The notes below the pieces were generated by a model. The model was not told the origin of the DNA, did no database searches, and saw only the letters and a list, made by a program, of their open reading frames with translations. A program made the position numbers and the translations under genes. A stretch of 64,000 nt of DNA from Salinibaculum sp. SYNS191 (GTDB lineage: Archaea; Halobacteriota; Halobacteria; Halobacteriales; Haloarculaceae), in NCBI RefSeq assembly GCF_037338445.1, contig NZ_CP147838.1:2790001-2854000 (forward strand). Direction: 5' to 3'. Below are positions 43,828-52,312 of the stretch, one piece after another (the first letter of the stretch is position 1; every line of letters begins with the position of its first letter).

Positions 43828-45186
43828 TTATCGGTCGAGCAGCGGCGTCCCGTCGGCGCGGGGGCCGAGCGTCGGGCCGGCGGGCGTGTCGTCGGCGTCG
43901 ATGCGCCGCCGTTGCTCGTAGTCCGTCGAGCGCTCGACGGGGACGCGCCCGACGGCGGTTATCATGTCGACGTACTCCTGGAAGGAGCGGTACTCGCCGA
44001 AGTCGCCGCCGGCGCGTTTGGTAATCTCCTCGGAGAGGATGGTCCCCATGAAGTCGTCGGCCCCGCAGGTGAGCATCTTCAGCCCCTGCGTGTCCCCGTA
44101 TTTCACCCACGAGGACTGGATGTGGTCGACGTTGTCGAGAAAGAGCCGCGAGACGGCTATCATGAGTTCGTCTTCGTGTGTCGTCGCGCCGCCGTCGACC
44201 ATCCCGCGGTCGTGCAGCGGTGTGTTCTGGTGGATAAAGGAGAGCGGGACGAACTCGGTGATGTTGCCGGTGCGGTCCTGCAGGTCCCGAATCTTGCGGA
44301 GGTGCTCGACGCGGTGGGCCTCGTTCTCGACGTGGCCGTACATGATGGTCGCGGTCATCGGCAGGCCGACGCTCGCGGCGGCCTCCATGGCCTCGACCCA
44401 CTCGTCGGAGCGAATCTTGCCCGGACAGATGACGTCGCGCACCTCGTCGACGAGGATTTCGGCTGCCGTGCCGGGGACGCTGTCGAGGCCGGCCGCCTTC
44501 AGGCGACTGTAGACCTCCTGGTAGGACCAGTCGGTGCCCCGGCGGGCGTGGTAGGCCTCCTCGGGCGTCATCGAGTGGAGGTGGACGCCGCCGACGCTCA
44601 TCGCCTCCATCTGCTCGACGTAGGTGCCGGGGTCGACGTCGTAGCGGTCGGGGGACTTGTAATTCAGGTCGCCGCGGTCGCTCGTCTCCAGTATCTCGCG
44701 GTGTTCGTCGTCCAGCGCGAACGCGGGGTGCAGTCCGGAGACGGAGGTGACTTCGTAGATGCCCAGTTCCAGCGCGTCGGCGACGACCCGTCGGGATTCC
44801 TCGGGGGTCTTGGTGAAGCCGCCGTGGTCGCCGTCGTTCTCGGCGAGGAACTGTTCGGAGCGGTCCTTGAAGTTGCAGAACAGACAGCCGGTGTTGCAGG
44901 CGGTGGTGACGTTGTTGTTGAGGTTGGCGACGATGGTGACCTCCTCGCCGACGACCTCGGCGCGGCGGCGGTCGGCGGCTTCGAGCACGAGTTCCTTGCG
45001 GTCGAGGTCGATGCCGTCGGTGTCGGTGCCGGTGGTCAGGAGTTCGATGCCGTCGGCGACCGAGAGGCGGGTACCGTCGCGGGCCTTCTCGAGGGCGTTC
45101 GCGAAGGACTGGTCGGTCTCCGGCTGATGGAGAAAGTCGAAGTCGCTGCGTGGGACGTTGGTACCCGACTCGGAGACGCCTGCCAT
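43828..45186 (-). CDS. cofH: FO synthase subunit 2 (ribityluracil-tyrosine 4-hydroxyphenyl transferase)
   Basis: 452 residues, radical SAM. Cys97, Cys101 and Cys104 (CNTGCLFC) bind the cluster. VTSVSGLHPAFALDDEH and YGHVENEAHRVEHLRKIRDL are family segments. CofH attaches the hydroxyphenyl group of tyrosine to the ribitylaminouracil; CofG then closes the ring. It is on the opposite strand from cofG and 3.1 kb away. The ATG at 45186 was chosen over 45198. Confidence 0.92.
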   Translation of the reverse strand: MAGVSESGTNVPRSDFDFLHQPETDQSFANALEKARDGTRLSVADGIELLTTGTDTDGIDLDRKELVLEAADRRRAEVVGEEVTIVANLNNNVTTACNTGCLFCNFKDRSEQFLAENDGDHGGFTKTPEESRRVVADALELGIYEVTSVSGLHPAFALDDEHREILETSDRGDLNYKSPDRYDVDPGTYVEQMEAMSVGGVHLHSMTPEEAYHARRGTDWSYQEVYSRLKAAGLDSVPGTAAEILVDEVRDVICPGKIRSDEWVEAMEAAASVGLPMTATIMYGHVENEAHRVEHLRKIRDLQDRTGNITEFVPLSFIHQNTPLHDRGMVDGGATTHEDELMIAVSRLFLDNVDHIQSSWVKYGDTQGLKMLTCGADDFMGTILSEEITKRAGGDFGEYRSFQEYVDMITAVGRVPVERSTDYEQRRRIDADDTPAGPTLGPRADGTPLLDR

Positions 45187-45258
45187 TGTTCTCTCCACCC
45201 ACTCTGTGTGCTAAAAGGTGGCGTCTAGCGTCTGGATTGCCGGTCTTTCGGTTGTCAC

Positions 45259-46275
45259 CTAGCCCGGGAGAATGCCGGTCACGAGGCCGCTGACCTCCGC
45301 CAGCACCCAGGCGACGAAGACTGCGTATGCACACAGAAGGAGGTACGACTCTAGGCGCGAGAGCGTCATCTCGGTCCGCAACACGGTGAAAAGCAGGACG
45401 GTCGCGGCGGTCAGCGCGGCGAACATCGGGACGGCCATGGCGAAGTCGATGCCGGTGCGCCCGACGAGCATGACGCCGACGGGGATAGCGACGAGCAGGT
45501 CGAAGGTGTTCGACCCGAGGACGTTCGCCAGCGAGGCGACGCCGCGGTCGTCTTTCGCGGCCCGGACGCTCACCAGCGTGTCCGGCAGGCTCGTCGCCGC
45601 CGCGATGATCGTAACGCCCAGCAGGAACTGCGGGACGCCGAGTGCCAGTCCCACGGCCTCGACCTGGCCGACGAGTTGCTCGACGGCGACGAGGATGACG
45701 ACCAGCCCGGCGGCGAGAACGGTCCACTGCCGGCGCGGGTCGATGCCGCTCGCGTCGGCCTCGCTCTCGTGGTCGGCGGTGTCCTGGGCCTGGATGAAGA
45801 TGTAGAGGCCGTACAGGGCAAGCGGGATGAGCGCGAGCGGCCGCGTCACCTCGCCGTGGAGCGTCTGGCCCTCGACGGGGTAGTAGATGACCGCGAAGGC
45901 GAAGGTGATGAGCAACACGGAGACGGCGAGCATGTAGAACTGCGCCTCCTTGTAGACGAGCGCGCGGCTGGCCTCGATGTCGCCCTCGGTGGCGACGCCC
46001 GCGGTCGCCGGGATGACGAGGACGTTGAAGATGGCAGAGCCGACGATGGCACCGACGCCGAGTTCCAGCGACCCGGCGAGCCCCGCGAAGACGACGCTGG
46101 CCAGTTCCGGGAAACTCGACCCGACGGCGGAGACGACAGCGCCCTGGACCACCTGCGGCAGGCCGTAGTACGTCGCGAGACGGTCGCTCGCGCCCTCCAG
46201 CCAGTCGCTGCCCTTCCAGATGGCGACCGTCGCGGCGACGACGACGAGAACCGCCACCGGGTAGCTGACGCTCAT
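45259..46275 (-). CDS. Sodium/calcium exchanger family (CaCA) membrane protein
   Basis: 338 residues with about ten transmembrane helices in two inverted repeats. The alpha-repeat motifs are GSSFPELASVV with GSAIFNVLVI in the first half, and ATSLPDTLVS with GSNTFDLLVAIP in the second. The acidic residues that bind the ions (Glu in FPEL, Asp in LPDT) are both present. The cation cannot be fixed from sequence. The ATG at 46275 (MSVSYPVAV) was chosen because further upstream the reading is polar and unconserved. A cytoplasmic loop near residue 170 (HESEADASG) separates the repeats. Confidence 0.9.
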   Translation of the reverse strand: MSVSYPVAVLVVVAATVAIWKGSDWLEGASDRLATYYGLPQVVQGAVVSAVGSSFPELASVVFAGLAGSLELGVGAIVGSAIFNVLVIPATAGVATEGDIEASRALVYKEAQFYMLAVSVLLITFAFAVIYYPVEGQTLHGEVTRPLALIPLALYGLYIFIQAQDTADHESEADASGIDPRRQWTVLAAGLVVILVAVEQLVGQVEAVGLALGVPQFLLGVTIIAAATSLPDTLVSVRAAKDDRGVASLANVLGSNTFDLLVAIPVGVMLVGRTGIDFAMAVPMFAALTAATVLLFTVLRTEMTLSRLESYLLLCAYAVFVAWVLAEVSGLVTGILPG

Positions 46276-46378
46276 TACCGGTGGGTGTCGTGCCGTTCTC
46301 AAGTGCCTACTGCTTGTCACTGGAACGGGTCTCTGACCCACCCCAAGCATCTTTTTTCAGCCTGCGCTATGACGCGGT

Positions 46379-46780
46379 GTGAACCGACGGACCCTCCTCT
46401 CGTCGCTCCCTGCGGCACTGGTCTGGGGCGGTGGCTGTCTCGGACGGGACGAACCACAGGCACGCCTCGCCTGGGTGGACCTGCGCAACGATACCGACCG
46501 GGCGCACGACGCGACGGTGACGGTTCTGGACGGCGAGGAGACCGTCTTCGAAGAGCGCGTCCGTCTCGGCACCGGTCCGCAGTCGTCGAAACGCGTCTTC
46601 GACCGGCCGGTGACCGGCGAGGGCGACTACGTCGTTCGCGCGACCATCGGTGACGAGCGGCGGGAACTGATCGCCAGCGACCACGTCGACGGCGACGAGA
46701 CCTGCGTCGGCGTCCGGTTCCTCGTCACCGACGGCGGGAGCTTCGTCATCGACCACGTCAGGGCGATGCAGCAGTGCTAG
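46379..46780 (+). CDS. Short lipoprotein of unknown function
   Basis: 133 residues. The N-terminus [19 protein letters not shown] has twin arginines and a lipobox-like GGGC, with Cys20 as the lipidated residue. The remainder is a single small beta domain with [20 protein letters not shown] and [14 protein letters not shown], resembling an immunoglobulin-like fold. The start codon is GTG at 46379. It lies 46 bases before purC, but a shared role is unlikely. Confidence 0.75.
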   Translation: MNRRTLLSSLPAALVWGGGCLGRDEPQARLAWVDLRNDTDRAHDATVTVLDGEETVFEERVRLGTGPQSSKRVFDRPVTGEGDYVVRATIGDERRELIASDHVDGDETCVGVRFLVTDGGSFVIDHVRAMQQC

Positions 46781-46826
46781 CCCCCAGACCGGAAGCCTTC
46801 TTGTTCCCACATGCGACACCGGGAGT

Positions 46827-47855
46827 ATGACCAGCGTCAAGAACTTCCGCGTGGACGAACCCGCCACCGCCGACGCGCTCGGCCGCGGCGCGTTCGTCTT
46901 CACGGACGACTACTCCGTCTTCGACTGGGGGAAGATGCCCGACCGGATTCCCGACAAGGGGGCGTCGCTGTGCACGATGGGCGCGTTCAACTTCGAACTG
47001 CTGGAGGACGCCGGCGTCCCGACGCACTACCGCGGCGTCGTGGTCGACGGCGAGGAACAGTCCCTGGACGACGCTCTCGACGCCGGGGCGGCACCGACGG
47101 AGATGGCAATCGACCTCACGCAGGTCCCCGACCTGCCCTTCGCGGACGGGAGCTACGACTACGACGCCTACCACGCCGACGCGGGCGAGAACTACCTCGT
47201 CCCGCTGGAAATCGTCTTCCGGAACCGCGTCGGCGTCGGCTCCTCGCTGCGCAAGCGGACGGACCCCGCCGACCACGGCCTCGAATTCGAGACCTGGCCC
47301 GACGAGGCCGTCGACCTGCCGGACGCCGTCGTCGAGTTCTCGACGAAGTACGAGGAGCAGGACCGCTACCTCTCCCGCGCGGAAGCCGACGCCATCGCCG
47401 GGGTCGCGGACGTCGAGGCCCTGGAGTCGGTCGCCCGCGAGGTGAACCGCCTCGTCACCGAGCGGGCCGACGACGCGGGGCTGGTCCACCAGGACGGCAA
47501 GATCGAGTGTCTCTACTACCAGGGCGAGATTCGCGTCGCCGACGTGGTGGGCACCTTCGACGAGAACCGCTTCGCCTACGACGGCCAGCAGGTCTCCAAG
47601 GAGGTCATCCGCCAGTACCACAAGCGGACCCAGCCCGAATGGGTCGAAGCTGTCGGCGAGGCCAAAGAGCGCGCGACTGCCGAGGGCGTCGCCGACTGGA
47701 AGTCGCTGTGTGACCGGTCGCCGGAACCGCTGGATGCCGGTGTCATCGAGGCCGCCCGCGACCTCTACTGCGCGGGGACCAACGCCTACCTCGGACGTGG
47801 CGTCTTCGACGCACCGACGCTCGCGGCGGCCGTCGAGCGCGTGCAGTCACTGTAG
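46827..47855 (+). CDS. purC: Phosphoribosylaminoimidazole-succinocarboxamide (SAICAR) synthase
   Basis: 342 residues, longer than bacterial PurC (about 240). [23 protein letters not shown] corresponds to the ATP- and substrate-binding N-lobe, and [12 protein letters not shown] and [15 protein letters not shown] match the family core. It joins CAIR with aspartate in purine synthesis. The extra C-terminal region (about 285-342) is helical. Other purine genes in the window are purU, purS and purQ, about 5 kb away. It converges with nikR, one base apart. Confidence 0.92.
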   Translation: MTSVKNFRVDEPATADALGRGAFVFTDDYSVFDWGKMPDRIPDKGASLCTMGAFNFELLEDAGVPTHYRGVVVDGEEQSLDDALDAGAAPTEMAIDLTQVPDLPFADGSYDYDAYHADAGENYLVPLEIVFRNRVGVGSSLRKRTDPADHGLEFETWPDEAVDLPDAVVEFSTKYEEQDRYLSRAEADAIAGVADVEALESVAREVNRLVTERADDAGLVHQDGKIECLYYQGEIRVADVVGTFDENRFAYDGQQVSKEVIRQYHKRTQPEWVEAVGEAKERATAEGVADWKSLCDRSPEPLDAGVIEAARDLYCAGTNAYLGRGVFDAPTLAAAVERVQSL

Positions 47856-47856
47856 A

Positions 47857-48315
47857 TTACTCGGCGTCGTCGTGCTCGCGGTGGGTACCCGGTAACTCTT
47901 CTTCGGCGGCGTCGACCACGGCCACCTGTACCTGCTTGACGCCGCTGAGCGCGCGCAAGCGGTTCGACAGGTCGCTGATTTCCTCGCCGGTGCCGTCGAC
48001 GGCCAGCGTCTCCATGCAGAGGTCGTGTGTCAGGTGGACGTGCTGGACGGCGATGATGGTGTCCGCGAACTCGTGCTGGAGGGCGGTGATGGTCTCGGTC
48101 ACGTCGCCGTCGTGGTGGTCGTACTGGACGACGATAGAGCCGCGCTGGGTCCCCGTCATCGACGTCTCGGTGCGGTACTCGGTGACAAGTTCCCTGAGCG
48201 CGTCCCGCATCGCTTCCGACCGGCTGTCGTAGTCCCACCCCGCGACCACGTCGTCGAGGTCGGACAGTAGCGACGACGGAATCGTCATGCTGACACGCGA
48301 GAGGTCGTCGGCCAT
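47857..48315 (-). CDS. nikR: Nickel-responsive regulator NikR
   Basis: 152 residues. The N-terminal ribbon-helix-helix (LSRVSMTIPSSLLSDLDDVV) binds DNA. The C-terminal ACT-like domain carries all four nickel ligands: His81, His92, His94 and Cys100, equivalent to H76, H87, H89 and C95 of the E. coli protein. An acidic tail is a halophilic addition. It is divergent from the nickel ECF transporter genes, and a perfect dyad lies between them. By analogy NikR represses uptake genes when nickel is plentiful. Confidence 0.93.
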   Translation of the reverse strand: MADDLSRVSMTIPSSLLSDLDDVVAGWDYDSRSEAMRDALRELVTEYRTETSMTGTQRGSIVVQYDHHDGDVTETITALQHEFADTIIAVQHVHLTHDLCMETLAVDGTGEEISDLSNRLRALSGVKQVQVAVVDAAEEELPGTHREHDDAE

Positions 48316-48358
48316 ACCTGCCCTTGCAGGGGCGGTGTCAAGTAATGCCCGCCGAGGT

Positions 48359-48388
48359 AGTATTACTATTTGGCGCTAAAGTAATACT
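48359..48388. promoter_or_regulatory. NikR-type operator
   Basis: Perfect inverted repeat AGTATTAC (48359-48366) and GTAATACT (48381-48388), separated by 14 bases. Read as GTATTA-N16-TAATAC it has exactly the half-site spacing of the E. coli NikR operator (GTATGA-N16-TCATAC). It lies between nikR and nikM in the divergent region, 27 bases before the nikM ATG and 43 bases before the nikR ATG. Confidence 0.75.
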
Positions 48389-48415
48389 GAAGTGGACCGT
48401 CCAAGTAGGCCCGAT

Positions 48416-49060
48416 ATGCACATCCCTGACGGTTTCCTCGACCTCCCGGTGCTGGCGGCGTGCTGGGTGCTCGCTGCCGGCGCCTTCGCCATCGCGAGCC
48501 GTCGGGCGTCGGACCGCCTCGGTGGCGACCGCACGGCGCTGGTCGGCGTCGCCGCGGCAGGAATCTTCGCGGCCCAGTTGCTGAACTGGCCGATTCCGGG
48601 CGGGACGAGCGCCCACTTCGTCGGCGGCGCGTTCGCCGGCATCCTGCTCGGGCCCTGGCTGGGCGTCATGGCGATGACCGCCGTCGTCACCATCCAGGCG
48701 CTGGTCTTCGGCGATGGCGGCCTGCTCGCACTCGGCGCGAACCTCGCTGCGATGGCCGTCCTCGACGTCCTCGTCGGCTACGCGCTCTTCCGACTGCTCC
48801 GGAGCTACCACGAGACGGCGGCGGCCTTCGTCGCCGGGTGGGGCGCGATTACCGTCTCGGCGGCCTTCGTCGGCGTCGCCGCCGGCTTCTCCTCTGCCTT
48901 CGCCTGGGACCTGGCCACGACGGTCACGGTGATGACTGGCGGCCACGCCGTGCTCGGCCTCGTGGAGGGGGCCATCACCGCCACCGTCTACGCCGCACTC
49001 GTCGACGCCCGGCCCGACCTCGTGCCCGGCCGCGAGGCCGTCGCGGAGGTGAGCGCGTGA
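48416..49060 (+). CDS. ECF-type nickel/cobalt transporter, substrate-binding membrane component (CbiM/NikM)
   Basis: 214 residues with six or seven hydrophobic helices. The mature N-terminus MHIPDGFLDLP is the CbiM/NikM hallmark: His2 and the free N-terminus coordinate the metal. Later segments such as PGGTSAHFVGGAFAGILLGPW are typical. Adjacency to nikR and its operator argues for nickel rather than cobalt, which is an inference. The stop codon overlaps the next start by four bases (GTGA). Confidence 0.92.
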   Translation: MHIPDGFLDLPVLAACWVLAAGAFAIASRRASDRLGGDRTALVGVAAAGIFAAQLLNWPIPGGTSAHFVGGAFAGILLGPWLGVMAMTAVVTIQALVFGDGGLLALGANLAAMAVLDVLVGYALFRLLRSYHETAAAFVAGWGAITVSAAFVGVAAGFSSAFAWDLATTVTVMTGGHAVLGLVEGAITATVYAALVDARPDLVPGREAVAEVSA

Positions 49061-49350
49061 GCGCCGTCGTCGAGAAGCCGTGGGTCCGCCGCGGCCTCGC
49101 GGTCGTTCTCGTGCTGGCGCTGCTCGCCCCCGTCTTCGCGTGGGCGTCGGGCGCGGTCGGCTACAGCGAACCGCTGGAGAACGCTGCCGAGCAGACCGGC
49201 GCGGCTGACGAGGCCGAACCGTCGCCCAGCCTGTTCTCGGGCTACGGGATTCCAGGGCTGGGCAGCGGTCTGGGCACGCTCGCCGCCGCCGTCGTCGGCA
49301 GCGCGCTCACCCTTCTGGCCGCCCTGGCCTACGCCCGGCTACTCGAATGA
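49057..49350 (+). CDS. PDGLE-type accessory component of the nickel ECF transporter (NikN-like)
   Basis: 97 residues with two hydrophobic segments (about 9-30 and 67-94) and a polar loop containing GYSEPLENAAEQTG. This corresponds to the small CbiN/NikN-type subunit with a PDGLE-like middle. The start codon is GTG at 49057, overlapping the nikM stop; the next gene starts on its stop (ATGA). Such subunits interact with NikM and affect metal loading. The sequence match is weak, so gene order carries the call. Confidence 0.8.
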   Translation: MSAVVEKPWVRRGLAVVLVLALLAPVFAWASGAVGYSEPLENAAEQTGAADEAEPSPSLFSGYGIPGLGSGLGTLAAAVVGSALTLLAALAYARLLE

Positions 49351-50150
49351 TACTCCACGTCGCCGCCACCGTCACGGAACTGCTGCGCTCGTTTTTCGTC
49401 ACCGAGGAGACGGCCGCCCGCGACGGTCTGCTCCAGACCCTCCAGCCCCGCGCGACGCTCGTTGGCGTCGCCGTCCTGCTGGTCGGCGTCGTCGTCTCGC
49501 GGGACCCGCTGGCGGTGCTCGCGCTCGCGGCGGTACCGCCCGCGCTGGCCGTCGCCTCGTCGGTCCGGCTCCGGCGGCTGTTCGCCCGCACTGCGCTCGT
49601 GCCCGTCTTCTCGCTCGTCGTCGTCGCGCCGCAGGCGGTGCTCGTCCCGGGCGACCCGCTGTTTGCCGTGGCCGGGTTCACCGTCACCGTCCCCGGGGTC
49701 GTCGAGGTGGCGACGTTCGCCGTCCGCGTGTGGACCGGCGTCGCCCTGCTCGCGCTGGTGGTGCTGACGACGCCGTTCTCCGAGGTTGTCGCGGCGCTGC
49801 GGCGACTCCGCGTGCCGACGGCGCTGGTCTGGCTGCTCGCCGTCTCCTATCGCTACCTGTTCCTGTTTTTCACCGAACTCCAGCGGTTGCTCCGCGCTCG
49901 CGAGAGCCGGACGATAGCACGCCGTGGCCTCCGCGCCAGGTGGCGCGACCTCGCTCAGCTCTCGGGGACCTTTCTCATCCGGACGCTCGAACGCGGCGAG
50001 CGCGTCCACCGCGGCATGCGCGCCCGAGGCGGTGCCTCCCCGCCCTCGCCGTACGACCGCGGCGGGGACCCCGGACTCGCGGACGCCCTCTTCGTCGCCG
50101 GGGCCGTGGCAGTCGCCGTCGCCGCGGGGGTGGTCCGGTGGCTCCCGTGA
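49347..50150 (+). CDS. ECF transporter transmembrane component (CbiQ/NikQ, T-component)
   Basis: 267 residues. About five hydrophobic helices are followed by the coupling-helix region, with RARESRTIARRGLRARWRD and then LERGERVHRGMRARG, where short Ala-Arg-Gly motifs contact the ATPase. This is standard for CbiQ/NikQ. It is coupled by ATGA to the preceding gene and by GTGA to the ATPase gene. Confidence 0.9.
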   Translation: MILHVAATVTELLRSFFVTEETAARDGLLQTLQPRATLVGVAVLLVGVVVSRDPLAVLALAAVPPALAVASSVRLRRLFARTALVPVFSLVVVAPQAVLVPGDPLFAVAGFTVTVPGVVEVATFAVRVWTGVALLALVVLTTPFSEVVAALRRLRVPTALVWLLAVSYRYLFLFFTELQRLLRARESRTIARRGLRARWRDLAQLSGTFLIRTLERGERVHRGMRARGGASPPSPYDRGGDPGLADALFVAGAVAVAVAAGVVRWLP

Positions 50151-50941
50151 TCGACGCCCGCGGCGTCTCCTACGTCTACCCCGACGGCACGACGGGTCTC
50201 GCCGGCGTCGACCTGACCGTCCACCGCGGCGAGCGTCTGGCCGTGCTCGGGGCCAACGGCTCGGGCAAGAGCACGCTCCAGGTCGTCCTCGGCGGGCTGG
50301 AGTCGCCGGCCGAGGGGTCGGTCACCTTCTTCGACGGCGTGACCGACGCCGAGGCGGTCCGGGACCGCCTGGCGGTGCTGTTGCAGGACCCCGACGACTA
50401 CCTGTTCAACGCCACCGTCCGCGAAGACATCGAGTACGGGCCGGCGCAACTGGACGTCCCCCGCGAGACTGCACAGGCCCGTATCGACAGACTCGACGAC
50501 GCGCTCGATTTGGGTGGTCTGCTGGACCGGCCACCGTTCCGACTCTCAGCCGGCGAGAAGGCCCGCGCCGCGCTCGCGGCCGCGCTGGCGACCGACCCCG
50601 ACGTGTTGCTCGTCGACGAACCGACCAGCGACCTCGACGGCCCCAGCCGCGAGCGGGTCCGCTCGCTGCTCGACCGGCTGACCGACGACGGGCTGACGCT
50701 GGTCTCCTTCACCCCCCGGACGACCCTCGTCCCTCACCTCGCGGACCGTTCGGTCGTCCTCGCGCAGGACGGCACCGTCGCCGGCCGCGGACCGGTCGAA
50801 GACGTGCTGACCGACGCCGACCTGCTCGAAGCCAGCGGGCTCCAGCCCCCGCCGACGGTCCGGCTGTTCGACGGCGTCGTCGCCGACCCGCCGCTGACCG
50901 TCGAGGAGGGTCGGGACCTGCTCTCGGAGCGGCTCAGATAG
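50147..50941 (+). CDS. ECF transporter ATP-binding protein (CbiO/NikO)
   Basis: 264 residues, P-loop ATPase. Walker A GANGSGKST is at 35-43, the Q-loop is VLLQDPDDYLFN, the signature is LSAGEKARAALA (an unusual Ala in place of the second Gly), and Walker B is LLVDEPTSDLDG. The start codon is GTG at 50147, overlapping the previous stop. It energises the NikMNQ complex. A single ATPase gene implies a homodimer. Confidence 0.9.
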   Translation: MIDARGVSYVYPDGTTGLAGVDLTVHRGERLAVLGANGSGKSTLQVVLGGLESPAEGSVTFFDGVTDAEAVRDRLAVLLQDPDDYLFNATVREDIEYGPAQLDVPRETAQARIDRLDDALDLGGLLDRPPFRLSAGEKARAALAAALATDPDVLLVDEPTSDLDGPSRERVRSLLDRLTDDGLTLVSFTPRTTLVPHLADRSVVLAQDGTVAGRGPVEDVLTDADLLEASGLQPPPTVRLFDGVVADPPLTVEEGRDLLSERLR

Positions 50942-50962
50942 TGATGGGCGGAATTGCCGAAG

Positions 50963-50976
50963 TTCCTTCGTAGGAA
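50963..50976 (+). terminator. Possible hairpin after the nickel transporter operon
   Basis: A short stem, TTCCT (50963-50967) with AGGAA (50972-50976) and loop TCGT, lies 22 bases after the transporter ATPase stop. There is no strong T-run, so the call is weak. Confidence 0.25.
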
Positions 50977-51002
50977 GTGTTCGCGGAGCGTTTGATTGTG
51001 GA

Positions 51003-51213
51003 CGGCAACGGGCCGCCACCCTGGCCTAATCGTCCGCTTCTACGAAACAGATGCCTGCGCCTTGGGCATGGCGCCCTCGGGGTCAGTCATCTGCCTCTGC
51101 GAACCGGACGCTGATGGGGGTCGGCAACGGGCAACCACCCTGGCCTAATCGTCCGCTTCTACGAAACAGATGCCTGCGCCTCGGACACGGCGTCCTCGGG
51201 GTCAGTCATCTGC
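51003..51213. repeat. 119-bp-period tandem repeat including the purU 3' end
   Basis: Two copies of about 92 bases (51003-51094 and 51122-51213) start 119 bases apart, with six differences, four of them transitions. Each copy includes cctggcctaatcgtccgct and ends in ggggtcagtcatctgc. In the second copy this end contains the last codons and stop of purU (minus strand, TGA at 51204-51202). The first copy therefore carries a duplicated purU 3' end plus its downstream sequence, a remnant of local duplication. Confidence 0.85.
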
Positions 51214-52182
51214 TTCGGCCTCCGGCTCTTCCTCGTGCTCCGCCACGAACTCGCCGAGTCCGTCGATGGGCCGGTCTGGAATCATGTCGTTGAGTTCCGC
51301 CGGCGCGCCCAGTTGCGCGTCGCTCTCCTCGGGGTCACGCAGTTGCGTCCGCCCGCGGTGGACGGCCACCTCGTCGTTGAGGTGCAGGCCGATTGCCTCA
51401 AGCAGCGCCTCCGCCTCAAGGGGCTGGCCCAGCCTGCGCAGGTCCTCGACCTCCGAATCCGGCGGGACGTTGAACGCCCGCTGGGTGATGATGGGCCCCT
51501 GGTCCAAGTCCGTGGTCACATAGTGGGCCGTGACGCCGGCGAGGCGGACGCCCTCTTCGAGCGCCTGGAGGTAGGCCTCGGCACCGGGGAAGGAGGGGAG
51601 CAGGGAGGGGTGGACGTTGATAATCTGGCTCTCGTAGCGGAAGACGACGTCCGGCGAGAGGATGCGCATGTACCGCGCGAGGACGATGAGGTCGGCGTCG
51701 TACTCCGCCAGCAGGTCGAGCAGTTCGCCCTCGTCGGGGTTGCCGTTGTCGTCGCCGATGTCGTGGAAGGGCACGTCGTACTTCTCGGCGAGCGGTTCGA
51801 GGTCGGAGTGGTTCCCGATGACGACGCTGACCTCGGCCTCGATGTTGCCGCTGGCCCAGGCCTCGAAGATGGCCTCCAGACAGTGCGATTCCTTCGTCAC
51901 GAGGACGGCAATCTGCTGGGTCTCGCGCTCGGTGGGGAACTGCACCTGCACGTCGACGCCAAGTTCCTCCCCGAGTTCGTGGAGGTCGGTCCGCAACTTC
52001 TCCTCCGTGCAGACCATCTCGGCCGTGTCGACGTGCATCGTCATCCGGAAGATGCCCTCCCGGACGGCCTGGTCCAGGTCCTCGATGTTGATGCTCCGCT
52101 CGAACAGCAGGCTCGTCACCTCGGCGATGAGCCCGGTGTCGTCCTCGCCGACGACGGTAATCTTCGTGAACTCGCGGGTCAT
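51202..52182 (-). CDS. purU: Formyltetrahydrofolate deformylase (PurU-like)
   Basis: 326 residues. An N-terminal ACT domain (TKITVVGEDDTGLIAEVTSL) precedes the formyltransferase-fold catalytic domain, with INVHPSLLPSFPG and GVTAHYVTTDLDQGPII carrying the conserved His and Asp. It releases formate from 10-formyl-tetrahydrofolate. The extra C-terminal 45 residues are acidic and end EAEADD; this end is duplicated in the intergenic repeat. The ATG at 52182 was chosen over 52191. Confidence 0.88.
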   Translation of the reverse strand: MTREFTKITVVGEDDTGLIAEVTSLLFERSINIEDLDQAVREGIFRMTMHVDTAEMVCTEEKLRTDLHELGEELGVDVQVQFPTERETQQIAVLVTKESHCLEAIFEAWASGNIEAEVSVVIGNHSDLEPLAEKYDVPFHDIGDDNGNPDEGELLDLLAEYDADLIVLARYMRILSPDVVFRYESQIINVHPSLLPSFPGAEAYLQALEEGVRLAGVTAHYVTTDLDQGPIITQRAFNVPPDSEVEDLRRLGQPLEAEALLEAIGLHLNDEVAVHRGRTQLRDPEESDAQLGAPAELNDMIPDRPIDGLGEFVAEHEEEPEAEADD

Positions 52183-52312
52183 CGTACCCACCCCGCGACG
52201 GTCGCGTGCGCAGTCATTGTGCGACGGGAAGGCGGCCGAGCGTCAAAGTCTTTCGTTTCACGCGGATTCCGGCACGAACCTCTTTGTAGCCCCGCCCACA
52301 ACGTGCCCGACA

